From contig CM037876.1 of assembly GCA_021292165.1 (NCBI GenBank), positions 286,476,521 to 286,540,520 on the forward strand: DNA of 64,000 nt, written 5' to 3'. This DNA comes from Shinisaurus crocodilurus (taxonomy: Eukaryota > Chordata > Lepidosauria > Squamata > Shinisauridae). The position numbers were made by a program, and so were the translations under genes. Under the pieces are notes generated by a model. It saw nothing but the letters and a program-made list of their open reading frames with translations. It was not told the origin of the DNA and made no database searches. Each line of letters begins with the position of its first letter. Position 1 is the first letter of the stretch. This document shows, piece after piece, positions 22,540 to 33,225 of the stretch.

Positions 22540-22615
22540 CTCGGTCTGCTATTCTTTTCATCAACTGATGTTCGCCCCATTTAACAAGGTACTTCAGGAC
22601 ATCTTGCTCACTCGC
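22540..22615 (-). CDS. BTBD7: BTBD7 short coding exon, BACK domain
   Basis: This 76-bp exon encodes 25 residues (ASEQDVLKYLVKWGEHQLMK then RIADR) plus the first base of the next Glu codon. The acceptor is CTGATAG and the donor GTAAGTAC. It is too short to be found as an open frame, but it restores the phase between the flanking exons and matches the family. ILKYLIKWGE-type sequence is characteristic of BACK domains. Confidence 0.97.
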
Positions 22616-23019
22616 CTATCAGAGATCCATTTAAGACAATGTATGAACACAGTTTTTAGCCAATACACCATATCACTCAGTGCACACAGTTTTTAGACCA
22701 ACAGTAAGTTATATATAGCCAACCAAACTGCTCAATGAAAAGAAGTTTGTGATTCAACCTACTACCCTTGCTCACAGTATCTCCAGCTTTTCTGAATTCT
22801 TGAAAAACGAGTTTAACTCCTAAAGAAATTTTTACTCCTGTCATCATTATTTCTACAAAAGGACTTTCCTATTTCTCATTAATTGAGAAAAATAAGCTTT
22901 GGTATCCTTCCACTCTCTTTCAACACATGTATTCAGCGCATCGGCTTATTTATTTATTTATTCATTCATTCATTCATTCATTCATTCAATAATTCATCCA
23001 AATGTTAAAGGGTCAGAGC

Positions 23020-23123
23020 CAGCCTTCCCCAACCTGGACCTTGTCCCCACTATGTGCTGGATTACAGCACTATCATCCCCAACCAGCCAACACATTTGGA
23101 GGGCACCAGGTTGAGGAAGGTTG
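23020..23123. repeat. palindromic hAT-like MITE
   Basis: The left end CAGCCTTCCCCAACCTGG and the right end CACCAGGTTGAGGAAGGTTG are inverted. It is preceded by an (ATTC)n microsatellite at about 22948-22990. It belongs to the same family as 24378-24513. Confidence 0.7.
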
Positions 23124-23194
23124 ATCTAAGCAAAATATAAAATGTGATAATCAAGAATAAGCCAATTATACAAGTACTGCAGTAACTTCTAAGG

Positions 23195-23262
23195 CAGCCT
23201 TCCCCAACCTGGTGTCCTCCAGATGTGTTGGACCACAACTCCCATCACCCCCAGCCAGGATA
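23195..23262. repeat. half copy of palindromic MITE
   Basis: Only the left arm is present: CAGCCTTCCCCAACCTGGTG to ACAACTCCCATCACCCCCAG. The right arm is missing and the following sequence leads into a LINE fragment. Confidence 0.65.
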
Positions 23263-24135
23263 AGAGGTACTCAGAAACAATAAGAACAGGGGCCTACAAA
23301 CATTGGGTTGGTTTACTAGCCAGCCATTATTTGTGGTTACCACCAATCTCCTCCACTCTGTTGAGACCTCTGGCATGGGCGAAACATAGAGTGTTCGAGG
23401 ATCGGGATATTTGTAAGAAGACCAAAACACTGGTTTATGAAGCCATTGTATTACCAACTTTATTGTATGCCTGCGAAACATGGACTATCTATAAACGTCA
23501 CTTCCACCTCCTTGAAAGGTTTCATCAACGTTGCCTCCGGAAAATCCTGCGAATTACTTGGGAAGATAGGCGAACAAATGTCAGTGTACTGGAAGAAGCA
23601 AAGACTACTAGCATTGAAAAAATGATCCTTCAACGCCAACTTCAGTGGGCCGGTCATGTTGTTCGAATGCCTGACTGCCGTCTCCCAAAGCAGTTACTTT
23701 ACTCCCAACTCAAGGATGGAAAGCGGAATATCGGTGGTCAATATAAGAGGTTTAAAGATGTTCATAAGGCTAATCTAAAAAAATGCAATATAAACATCGA
23801 AAACTGGGAAGCTCTGGCCCATGAACGATCTAACTGGAGGTTGGCCTTTCACAAAGGTTCCATGGACTTTGAAGAAGCCCGAGTGCAAGGTGAAAGGGAG
23901 AAACGTGCTAAGCGAAAAGCACGTCAAATGAATCCTTTACAGGACCATCTTCTATCTGGTAACCTGTGTCCTCACTGTGGGAAGCTGTGTGGATCTAGAA
24001 TTGGCCTCCACAGTCACTTACGGACCCATCGCTAGAGTCTACACAATCTTCTTTAGAATTTCCTCCTTTTATCCCGGAAGACAATCTTACTCGGTCACGA
24101 GTGATCGCCTGATGATGATGATGATGATGGGCGGG
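23263..24135 (+). mobile_element. non-LTR retrotransposon C-terminal fragment with zinc finger
   Basis: An uninterrupted plus-strand frame ending with the stop at 24033-24035 encodes the distal part of a LINE polyprotein. From about 23375 it shows KTLVYEAIVLPTLLYACETW, HLLERFHQRCLRKILRITW, LQWAGHVVRMPDCRLPKQL and DGKRNIGGQYKRFKDVHK. It ends in a CPHCGKLCGSRIGLHSHLRT C2H2-like finger. The 3' end is a (GAT)n run at 24112-24130. The clade is not assigned here; the domain order is known from several vertebrate and invertebrate LINE clades. Confidence 0.85.
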
Positions 24136-24377
24136 AGGGGCTCAGGAGAAAGAGGCAGGGGCATGTCTGATTTGTGTGGGGTATGGAGAAGAAAAGACGT
24201 GGTGGGAATCTCTCTTGCCACTTCTTACCTGCTCAAAAACTGCAGTCAATGAGATTTCCAGGGCAGGGATCTGTCTGTGTAGTGCCTGGAGTCCTGCTTA
24301 CCAGCTGGCTGGGTGCATTCACCCCCAGCAAGTGGTCAAGTGGGCTTGTGGATGCCTCAGCAAGAATCTCTCTAGCC

Positions 24378-24513
24378 TAGCCTTCCCCAACCTGGTGCCC
24401 TCCAGATGTTTTGAACTACAGCTCCCATCAGTCCCAGCCAGCATGGCTAATGGTCAGGAATGCTGGGAGTTGTACTCTAAAACATCTGGAGGGCACCAGG
24501 TTGAAGAAGGCTG
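24378..24513. mobile_element. palindromic hAT MITE (GTGCCCTCCAGATG family)
   Basis: Inverted arms run from AGCCTTCCCCAACCTGGTGC to GCACCAGGTTGAAGAAGGCT. The centre is CCCAGCCAGCATGGCTAATG. The flanking octamers CTCTAGCC and TTGTAGCT retain a central TA. Best-preserved full-length member of its family in the window. Confidence 0.8.
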
Positions 24514-25554
24514 TTGTAGCTCCTTCTCACTGTTCTCAGTACCTTCCAGTCTAGCATGAGGTGAAAGGTTGACCCCTCCTCCAAGTCTTGTGGAAAGGTA
24601 GGGCCATTCACTCACCTCACATTATGCTTTGGAGACCTTGGAAGCAACAAGATCAGTAAACACCATGAAACTGACCCCTCCCCTCTCCTAAGTCTTCTCC
24701 ATATGCCAAAAGATGCCAGGGAAGGGAAGGGACAGGGCTGACCACAAATAATGGCTGGCTACTAAGACCAGTTAAGTGGCTAAAATTAAACAATATGTGG
24801 AAATAGGACTGGCACGCTGTCATTTTAATTGAGAACATTCTGGTAAGTATTTTGACATTTTGATGACTGAAATATAGGACAACTGTATCAACAAAAATAC
24901 ATTTCTGACCACTTCGTTACATGCCCAAAGCCAAGAAGCATACAAGGATGTATTAAAATGCATTGAATAAATAAATGGTTTATTTGAGATGAGGTAACAC
25001 AGCCCAATGGAGTTTTCCCCATTGATTACATTGCAGAATAAACTTGTGGGGAGCGAGCACACTGATTGGTTGAAATGAAAGATTTTGTACATCACTTACA
25101 AGATAAGTATGTTTAAATGATGAGCTAGATTTCCTCTTTTCTTCCCAAAACATATGTTTTTATCATGAGAACTACTATATAATTTCCATAAACCTCTGAA
25201 AAGGCAAGGCAAAAATTAAACCTAGAAGAGTTTCACTTAAAATAATTTGCAACTGCTTCAAGACTATTATTAGGCTTTCAAGCAATAGTTTATACTGCCA
25301 GTTTGGGTTGTGTTATGTGCCAAGCAAGCAGAATACTTTCCTTAATCACTACCTCTGCTAGAGGCTTGTGTGTACATATGCCAGAATAAAGAGAGAAAGA
25401 GCCCATTCTGCATACACTTATTCAAGCAGGGTTGTTCCTTCCTTTTGCAGTTAAGATTTATGATCAGTATGCTTCTGTTCTATACTTCTGGTAAGCGATT
25501 AACAAAGCTTGGCTCAGGACATAATTGGATACAATTTGACAGAAAGACAATTAC
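24514..25554. other. intron sequence with no recognised feature
   Basis: Between a MITE and the next BTBD7 exon. I see no repeat boundary or conserved exon in this stretch. Confidence 0.55.
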
Positions 25555-25763
25555 CTGTAAGTAGTCAGACTGGATAGCCGTCTGCAGGTGGTCTTTGCCG
25601 AGTTCATAAAAGACGTCTGAAGTCATGACCTGCGTAAACTCCTCACAGAGGAAATGCAGTGCTTGGCGGTGTACCCACTTGGAGCCATACGGCTGAGAAC
25701 TCCACTTGAGAATGGCAATTAAGGTGTCTAGTGAGATGCTTTCAGCGATAATATCCTCACAGC
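25555..25763 (-). CDS. BTBD7: BTBD7 coding exon, start of BACK domain
   Basis: This 209-bp exon completes a split Gly codon and encodes 69 residues, from CEDIIAESISLDTLIAILKW through SKWVHRQALHFLCEEF to LQTAIQSDYLQ. The acceptor is CTTTTTGTAG and the donor GTAATTGTC. The HRQALHFLCEEF-x-x-V and LGKDHLQTAIQSDYL elements match the first helices of a BACK domain. It lies after the 29-kb intron. Confidence 0.97.
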
Positions 25764-27284
25764 CTACAAAAAGCAGAACACCCAATGGCTCAATGAGGTT
25801 TAACTGTTCAGGAATGAACACAAGCTGCCATTGTTCAGCTGAAGTACCATCTTTGTGGAAACTCATGTACAAAACTACAATTAGCCTTTTCAGCCAGATA
25901 ATGAAAGCTACCTACTATTTAACATGTTTGTCAATGGGGTACAAAGTTTCAACATAAGATAGAGTCAGATCCATGGTCTGTGTAGTCCAGTAGGGTCAAT
26001 TCTGTTGGCAGCAGCTCCCTACAATCTTGGCTAGAGGTTTTTCCCACTACTACCAGAAATCATTTAACTAAGCATGGCAAAACTGAATCTGGACTACATA
26101 CATGCAGAGCATAAAGAATAAGTTCTGGTTCCTACATGGGCAATTTAAAAATAGATTCATGATCCCGAATGACAAAAACATCTATTGTTCACTTTACAGT
26201 GAACTGTAGGCCTGGCACTCACTAATAGTACTAGAAGTAGTAACTATAAAATTAATGGGATTATGTTCTGCAGCAAACTGTATGTTTAGATTTAGTCAAC
26301 AGAGCTACATTTTTCTTAATTATCTAAGAGAGCAATCCTAGCCCTCTGATGTTGCCTGCTAGAGGGTGTTAGGATTTGGCGGAGATGCCCCTCCTGGGGG
26401 GGGGGGGGCTCTGCCACTATGGAGGCCCCTGCTGCACCCATGTGAGATCTATGGGTGGAAAGCTACCACTGGTGGTGTTCATGTGGGCAGTAGCTAGCAT
26501 AAGACCCCGAAACAGGGCTTTGGGGGGAGGGGTTGGATCTGCTGGATCCAGAGCCACTCCATTCTCCAAAGAGGACCCCGATCTCCAAAGGGGACCCCCT
26601 CAGCTATGCCAATCGGGAGCCAGTGTAGCTAATTCCCCTCCCACTGCTTTCAATGGGGAAAAAATAAACCAAAGAGGGTGAAAAGGGCTTTGGATGTAGT
26701 GGCAGTTCTGCCATGTTGCTCCCCCCACAACCCCACTTACGATTGTTCTGTCTGTCATCTCAAAGCATTCAAAATGCTATTTTCCACCCCTACTCCAGTA
26801 ACCTTTACAGAATATTAACTCTAATAATTCATTGTTAGCACTGCAGTATCTAGTAGTAAATGTAAAGCATTTTGAAAGCTTTTTTTCCTTTTTTCTATTT
26901 CCTTTTATAGTTTATAACCCTAGGTCACCACAGCTTTTTAACAACACACACTTCAGGGAGCAATATTTTGTCCTACAATTGTTATTCAAAATTCAGTTAA
27001 CAACTAGGCTACATTATACAAATTATCCATGTATTTCAGATAACTCCAATGTTATTCAGATAAAATAAGACTGCACTGTTTGCTTCAATAACATACTTGA
27101 TAACTGGAAATAATGTGCATATTAAAGAAGTTCACTCTCTAGATATTCTAAATGTCCCAGCTGGAGGTACCGGTTGTGGGGAAAGTGAAGAGATCATTAG
27201 TACCATATAGGTGGCTGTCCAAAAGAGATAATATTTTCATGAAAATATGGCAATATAGTTGTGAAGGACTGCCAACGGGTCCTT
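25764..27284. other. intron sequence, mostly unrecognised
   Basis: Includes a G-rich, GC-elevated patch at about 26340-26700 that begins AGAGCAATCCTAGCCC and may be a further non-autonomous transposon, without a convincing right end. The rest shows no feature I can support. Confidence 0.5.
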
Positions 27285-28088
27285 TCTTCAAGACCAGAGA
27301 TCAAAGGTGCAAAACTGCCAGCCTTAGCTCTGCCGTCTTGACCTGATTCTCTCAGGGCCTTGCCCTGGGTCTATACACTGGATTTAGCACTGAACCACAG
27401 AGGAACCACACACACCGTGTGGGGGTAAAACCAGGAAAGTTTATTTAAACAGATTACAATAAAAGGTGGGGAATGAGGGAAGAGGGAGAAAGGTGGGGAG
27501 ACACTTTGATACATACAAGGAGAGCTACAAAATAACAAAAACTAGTTCCTTTACTATATAAATACCCAGGCACTTACTCTCTTTGCCTGGGGGTTGGTCT
27601 TCTTTAGGGCCTGCCTCAGCAAAAGCCCTACTCCGCGCTTCTTCGCATCTAGACAACAACAACAACAACCCAAACCAGAAGCCACAGTTGGGAGTATAGA
27701 TTCCCCCACCCCACCCCTCCTTTCAGTAGCCCAGCCATCTTTGGCCAATCAGGATGAACTTCATCTGGGCTAGGAAGAAGAGAGGTGGTTCCTTGATCAT
27801 GAACATTTGCATGTGAATAGCTGTGGCACCGAAACATCAAAGACATGGGAGCAGGGCCGGTGCAAGGCAGTTTGGCGCAGTTTGGTGCCCTAGGCAAGAT
27901 CAGATATTTAGCGCCCCCCTTCCCACTTGAGCCCTCCCTCCCTATTTCTGGCGCCCCCTTTAGCCCTGCGCCCTAGGCAGCTGCCTAGTTGGCCTAATGG
28001 TAGCACCGGCCCTGCATGGGAGACTCTGAGGTGTCAGGGCCCATCAGAGCCCATCAGTACATTTGCATGGGTTTCTCAACCTCTAGCT
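27285..28088 (-). mobile_element. diverged LTR (family shared with 40480-41290), split by a hAT MITE
   Basis: Read on the minus strand it has U3-like sequence, a TATA-like TATTTATATAG at about 27550-27566, and AATAAAC near 27438. A U5-like part follows with CACACGGTGTGTGTGG and CTCTGTGGTTCAGTGCTAAATCC. The same order and words occur in the plus-strand copy at 40480-41290. Exact ends, TG/CA termini and flanking duplication were not resolved. The hAT element at 27852-28014 interrupts it. No internal retroviral or gypsy coding region lies next to it. Confidence 0.65.
27852..28014. mobile_element. small hAT element with GC-rich termini
   Basis: The termini CAGGGCCGGTGC and GCACCGGCCCTG are perfect inverted repeats. 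The 8-bp target duplication CATGGGAG is perfect at 27844-27851 and 28015-28022. Internal motifs GTGCCCTAGGCA and GCGCCCTAGGCAGCTGCCTA are also arranged in inverted fashion. It lacks the central-TA target pattern of most other MITEs here. Confidence 0.93.
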
Positions 28089-28594
28089 GGGATTATCTTG
28101 TTTACATGTGTGGAGGTGTGTGTGTGGTGCAGGAAACTCTGATGCTTTTCTTCACAATAGTGTACTGAATCAATTTGTGATATCGTTAGGCTGGCATGTA
28201 ACTGATCAGGCAGAATGGAAAGTCAGTACATTAGCAAAATTTTCAGATGTCAATTTTGCACAAAGAACAAAGCAATGCAAACATTTTAGACACATTACAC
28301 CAAGCTTGCAAATAAATCTGCATGTGTTTCTAGCTTCCAAAATTATTTGTATCTAACACAGATACAGGTCACATGTAGCTCTTCAAGAGCCTTCCCCTAT
28401 ATCCCCCCCCCAAATACCCTTCTCATCTAAAGCCAATTCAGGCAACTGTTTTATAGCAGCCAAAGTCACACTACAACTTGTAAACACAACACAATACATT
28501 GAAGCAGACTGCTGTTTTAATAATCCCCAAAACCAACAGAGGACATACTTCTTCTATTATGCTGTCTTTACCAATGTACCAATAAAGGCCATTA

Positions 28595-28843
28595 CAGTCA
28601 TGCCTTGGATTGAGAGCATAATTCGTTCCGGAAACGTGCTTGTAATCCAAAACACTCTTATATCAAAATGAAATCCCCCAAAAAAATTTGTACAAAGATT
28701 TTTAATTTAAACCGTACTACAGTACTTGTATTGCAAGACGTCGCTTGTATATCAAGTCAAATTTTTTAAAATAAATATTTAACAATTTGCTTGTCTTGCA
28801 AAACGCTCTCAAACCAAGTTACTTGCAATCCAAGGTATTACTG
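28595..28843. mobile_element. Tigger-like Tc1/mariner MITE
   Basis: Termini CAGTCATGCCTTGGATTG and CAATCCAAGGTATTACTG are inverted and flanked by TA on each side (28593-28594, 28844-28845). Internal words ATTCGTTCCGGAA and GCAAGACGTCGCTTG recur at 34814-35057 and 45108-45337. It has no coding capacity. The CCTTGG/TTCCGGAA pattern resembles Tigger-type ends, a family call made from recall. Confidence 0.82.
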
Positions 28844-29803
28844 TATAGGCATCACAAAAGAAAGAGAAGCATACAGATGCTTATGAACATGTAGGCTTTG
28901 AAGTAAAATTCAAGACCCATCCCATCCTTGTCACAGAGATTACATTATAGACAAGTTAAGCCACTGTATAACGCAGCAATGACAGACAACAGCAGGTTTT
29001 AACAGTCAAGTGCAGAAATACTGATTTCACAGTTTGATCATTTCCGCATTAAGTTGGCAGACAACTGATGCTTTCACCTACTCTCTACTTTTTCCTATAT
29101 CTTACTTCTGCATACAAACTGTCAGATTGAGCAGTTCTCTTGATGTATATAGAATAATTTATAATCTGCTTCACTCATCCTCACAAAAGTTACTGGATTG
29201 CCCATTAGAACAGAATTCAGGATATGATGACTTCATGCGAGGCTGCATTATCAGTACATGGCTGAGCTGAAGCTATGTCTTGGGTCCATTGGACCAAAGT
29301 GAATTTGCTCATTTCACCTAAAGAATTCCGAAGAGGGAATCTCTGACTATGAAGTCCTACGTTCACTAGAGGCTGCTTAATCCTAGCAGTGGAAGGCCAG
29401 TGATGCAGGAAGTATAAGAATGGACTATGACAACTATACCACACTATCTGAACTGCTGCTCTACTGTAAACTTCCTTTCGACTGTCAGAGGGAAATATCG
29501 TAAGAACACTGCTATCAAGTATGGTATGGGACCAACAAGCCCCAGGCAGAGATTTGTTCTAGTATGTTTGAAGAATGGATTAACTTTTCTAAATAAGGGA
29601 CATGAATTTTCATCAAAGACACGTCACTGCACCTAATCTTGCATTATCATTCCCCCTCTGCTCAATTCCACTAAAATTGTGTACAAGCTGGTTGTCAAAA
29701 GTCATATTTACAGGCAAATAACTCCCAAGATCTGCTAGAGTTCAGAAGGCTTTTAAAAAAAAATGATTTTCAATCATTGGAACAAGCAAGGCTCCCTTTG
29801 AAC

Positions 29804-30799
29804 CAGGGATGTTGAAGAGTCCTTGGTCTCGAGTCACGAGTCGAGTCTCGAGTCTTTGGACTCGAGTCCGAGTCCTTGGTCCAAAATGGTGACTCACGAG
29901 TCACGAGTCACAAGTCACTCCCAAAGCAGACTCCACGAGTCCCTATTAAAATCAATGGGGGTTTTTCCCAACAAAATAAGGCTACTTCAGATGTGTGGTT
30001 TAAATAAATTCTAGGCACAAGTGTGCCTTTTTCTTTCAAAACTCTGCAACTGATTTTGGCAAGAACAGACCAGGCAGACAAACCCAAAATAACCAGGCAG
30101 GCAGAGGAAGCAGGGAACCCCAAAGCAGGCAGGCAGAGGCCTTTGTCTTGGACAATTCAACTGTTGAACTGGTCAAGAAGAGACCAGGCAGGCAGAGGAG
30201 GCTGGGAACCCCAGACAAGCAGGCAGGCAGAGGCAGCCAAACCCAAAATGTCTGAAAGGTTGCATTTTAGAAAAATGATTTTAAAAAATAAACTTGCTGT
30301 ACTTCCTAAAACTTATCCATGTTGCATTTGAGGAACATGATTTTTTCTAAATGTTTGGGCCCCCATTCTGGAACGGTGAGATCTCATCACAATTCCACCC
30401 TCACTGAACACCCGCTCCACTGGTGATGAACTTGCTGGAACCAGAAACACACTCAGAGCAGCCACACAGAGTAATCTCAGGTCCTTCTTCTGCCTCTCCC
30501 AAGTATGCAACACATCAATCAAAATAAATCTTGACACACTGTTGGGGCTGCACTCCTGGTAGCTGTCCATAGTGGCCGAGCAGCGGCACACCTCGCTTCC
30601 ATGCGCTCTTCGCCGGCAATCACGCTCCACTCCTTTTGGCACAGCCCAGGGATGTTGAAGAGTCCTTGGTCTCGAGTCCCGAGTCGAGTCTCGAGTCCCA
30701 TTAAAAATATTGGGACTCGAGTCCGAGTCCGAGTCGAGTCAGAGGGGGGACTCAGTCCGACTCACGAGTCGAGTCCTCGAGTCCGAGTCCCCATCCCTG
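29804..30799 (-). mobile_element. hAT-related element with TCGAGTC-rich foldback end (copy A)
   Basis: The outer termini CAGGGATGTTGAAGAG and CCCCATCCCTG are flanked by a perfect 8-bp duplication CTTTGAAC (29796-29803 and 30800-30807). The interior encodes only the C-terminal dimerisation part of a hAT transposase on the minus strand. The block at 30647-30799 is a near-palindrome that itself begins CAGGGATGTTGAAGAG and ends CATCCCTG. It therefore looks like a complete mini-element forming one end of the larger one. Repeated GACTCGAGTC words fill both terminal regions. Copy B is at 61321. Confidence 0.9.
30313..30642 (-). pseudogene. hAT transposase C-terminal (hATC) remnant, copy A
   Basis: The 109-residue minus-strand frame contains the hAT C-terminal core: LVPASSSPVERVFSEGG followed by IVMRSHRSRMG. 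This part mediates transposase dimerisation. The N-terminal zinc finger and RNase-H-like catalytic part are absent. A frameshift near the end changes the last residues relative to copy B (61472-61807). Confidence 0.9.
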
Positions 30800-31557
30800 C
30801 TTTGAACACATACCCAAAGGAAAGAAGCATAGTAATGGATGGACTCCCTGTTCAGCATCCTGAGACCTTTAGCTTTTTAAAAACACAGGTTTCTAGACCT
30901 TATGGGTGTGAAGAAAGGCTTGAATGGGCTCAGCCAACACCTGATGAAATGTAAGAAGGGGAAGGGGACTCCTACAGTGGGCAGGAGCTAGAGCTTAGTG
31001 TCCTGCATAGCTCCTCCCCGCTCCCTATGACCAGAAGAAACAGCGTAAAGAACGCAACAAAGAGGGACAATTTACTTAATTTTTGTAGTTTATGGTGTAT
31101 CCAATTTTTTATATTTCTAGCACATGCTATACACGGCCCTGACTACATTTGTTACTAATAGAAACTCAGCTTTTGAGGCTTGCATTTTGCTAATAGGAGC
31201 TTTGAGCCACCATTATCCAATCATTAACCCAATGAACTCTGCTTTGAACCATGTGCAATCTACAACCCTCTGAAGTAAAAAAAAAGTCAGCACAGAAGTT
31301 AAAGGATCAATCAGGACAGTATCCTGCATTTGCAAATAATCCTGAAATAGCATGTATTGTGGCAAATTCAGAACACAGCAGGCTTGTTTAAATGTCTCCT
31401 TACTACAGACCTCAGCAGCTGGGTTCTTTCTTCTACTACATCTGTCAGTTGTCCAATGCAGTGATGATGGCCAAAGAAGCACAATGTACAGGTCTACAGT
31501 TTAGCTTTGCCTTTAATGTCATGGGCAAGATTCACAAGTTGCTTCGATCTTCTAAGG

Positions 31558-31691
31558 CAGGGCTCTCCAACCTTGGGTCCCCAGATGTTGCTGGCCTACA
31601 GCTCCCAGCATACCCAGCCAGCATAGTTAATGGCAAGGGATTCTGGGAGCTGTAGGCCAGCAACATCTGGGGACCCAAGGTTGGAGCGCCC
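31558..31691. mobile_element. palindromic hAT MITE (CTTGGGTCCCCAGATG family)
   Basis: Arms CAGGGCTCTCCAACCTTGGG and CCCAAGGTTGGAGCGCCCT are inverted, with GGCCTACAGCTCCCAGCATA and its complement inside. The expected octamer duplication is degenerate (TTCTAAGG versus TAAAGG). Confidence 0.85.
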
Positions 31692-32208
31692 TAAAGGTTC
31701 TATCAGTATAACACCTTTTTTTATTTTTAATGATTCAAAGATGGCATGCAAAAAATTGGCCACAATCGAGAGAGCTGCTCAGGTTCGCTCAGGGCTTGCA
31801 TTAGCCCAATGGATTTTATTTTTTTTTACATTTCCCCTTTTCCTTCTTTTCAAACTTCCCTCCATTTCAAAAGCAGTTTGCCAGGTGGCATGAGAGATGC
31901 TCTTTGAGGAAAAAAAACATATCTAAAGCCCCCTTGGGATCACAGAACTAGTCTGCGGTTCTTTGGAGGAGCCTGGCCATTTTGTCACTGGAAACCCAGA
32001 TGGGTTTTTCTAAAAAAAAATCTATGAGGGAAGACTGAAAGAGTTCTCAGGAAAAGTCCAAACCCAGCTGCATTCTACTTTTGCTGCTCTGCTGCTTTAC
32101 TATGCTGTTTTATTGGGGGGGGGAGTGTTAAACCGTTGTTACCTGCTCTAGGAGCCCTCAGGCTGAATAGTGGGGGACAGCATTTTCCAAAATAAATACA
32201 TATGTACA

Positions 32209-33225
32209 TATTTAGGCCTGGTTCAGGCTGATAAATGTACTCTACACAAGGCTGCCCTTGAAGAGTTTTTAGAAACTGCCACTAGTGCAAAATGTGGCAG
32301 GCAGACTGCTTTCTGGTGTGCGCTTTTTAGACCATATAAACACCAGTCATACACAAACCACACTGACTCCCAATGGGTTTCTGGGCCCAATTCAAGGTGC
32401 TGGTTTTTCCCTAAACAGTTTGGGGCTAGGGTATCTGAAGGACTGCCTCCTCCCACATAAACCTAGCCATAATTTACAATCTTCTTCAGATGCCGTTATA
32501 TATTCTACCATGAGAGGTTACGTTGGTTGGGACATGGACCTTTCTGTGGCAGCACCCCCATTATAAGGGACTGGAAACAAGGCCCTATGAGGAGAGACTG
32601 AAAGAACTGGGCATGTTTAGCCTTCAGAAGAGGAGACTGAGGGGAGATATGATCGCACTCTTCCAGTATTTGAAGGGATGTCACACAGAGGAGGGCAAAG
32701 ATCTCTTCTCGTTCATCCCAGTTTGCAGGACACGGAATAATGGGCTCAAGTTACAGGAACCTAGATTCCACCTAAACATCAGGAAAAATTTCCTGACTGT
32801 CAGAGCAATAAGACAATGGAATCAACTACCTAGGGAGGTGGTGGGCTCTCCCAGTCTGGAGGCATTCAAGGTGCAGCTGGACAGACATCTGTCAGAGATG
32901 CTTTGACCTGGATTCCTGCATTGAGCAGGGGGTTGGACTCGATGGCCTTGTAGGCCCCTTCCAACTCTACTTTTCTATGATTCTATGATTCCTTAAGGAT
33001 GTCAGACTTGTCTCATATTTGCCAAGTTTTAGGTAGGCCATAAAGACTGTTTTGTTTAGGCTGGCCTTTCATGGGTTTTAAATAGTTTTATTCTGCTCTC
33101 TGGATGTTTTAAAGATGGGATGTGTTATTTTTAATGTGATTGTTTGGTTATTAGATTGAATGCTGTACATCACCTTGGAGGCCTTTCCAGACAGAAAGGC
33201 AATTCATAAATGTTTTCATAAATGA
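32209..33225 (+). mobile_element. old L2-like LINE fragment split by CR1
   Basis: The left part to 32566 carries eroded RT words (GGGCCCAATTCAAGGTGCTG, GGTATCTGAAGGACTGCCTC). The right part from 32991 continues with CCTTAAGGATGTCAGACTTG and a LINE 3' UTR that ends near AGACAGAAAGGCAATTCATA. A CR1 copy lies between. Both halves are heavily mutated, consistent with an older insertion. Confidence 0.75.
32569..32990 (+). mobile_element. CR1 LINE 3' fragment
   Basis: The plus strand encodes the end of CR1 ORF2: RPYEERLKELGMFSLQKRRL, GDMIALFQYLKG, LQEPRFHLNIRKNFLT and AIRQWNQLPREVV. The 3' end has the CR1 signature TTGGACTCGATGGCCTTGTA and the octamer repeat ATTCTATG at 32975-32990. It interrupts the older L2-like element. 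Confidence 0.95.

Noticed and set aside
23223..24035. 270-residue frame as a host zinc-finger gene
   Set aside because: The wording before the finger is LINE reverse-transcriptase C-terminal sequence and the end is a (GAT)n tail.
27649..28142. Open frames over the LTR and hAT at 27.6-28.1 kb
   Set aside because: They span element boundaries and low-complexity C-rich or ACA-rich sequence.
30313..30642. hATC frame as a domesticated ZBED-like host gene
   Set aside because: It lies inside an element with target duplication, lacks the other domains and has a frameshift; a second copy exists at 61472.
29804..30799. Repeated TCGAGTC units as a CRISPR-like or satellite array
   Set aside because: There are no spacers of regular length, and the repeats form inverted arms of a transposon terminus in a eukaryotic intron.
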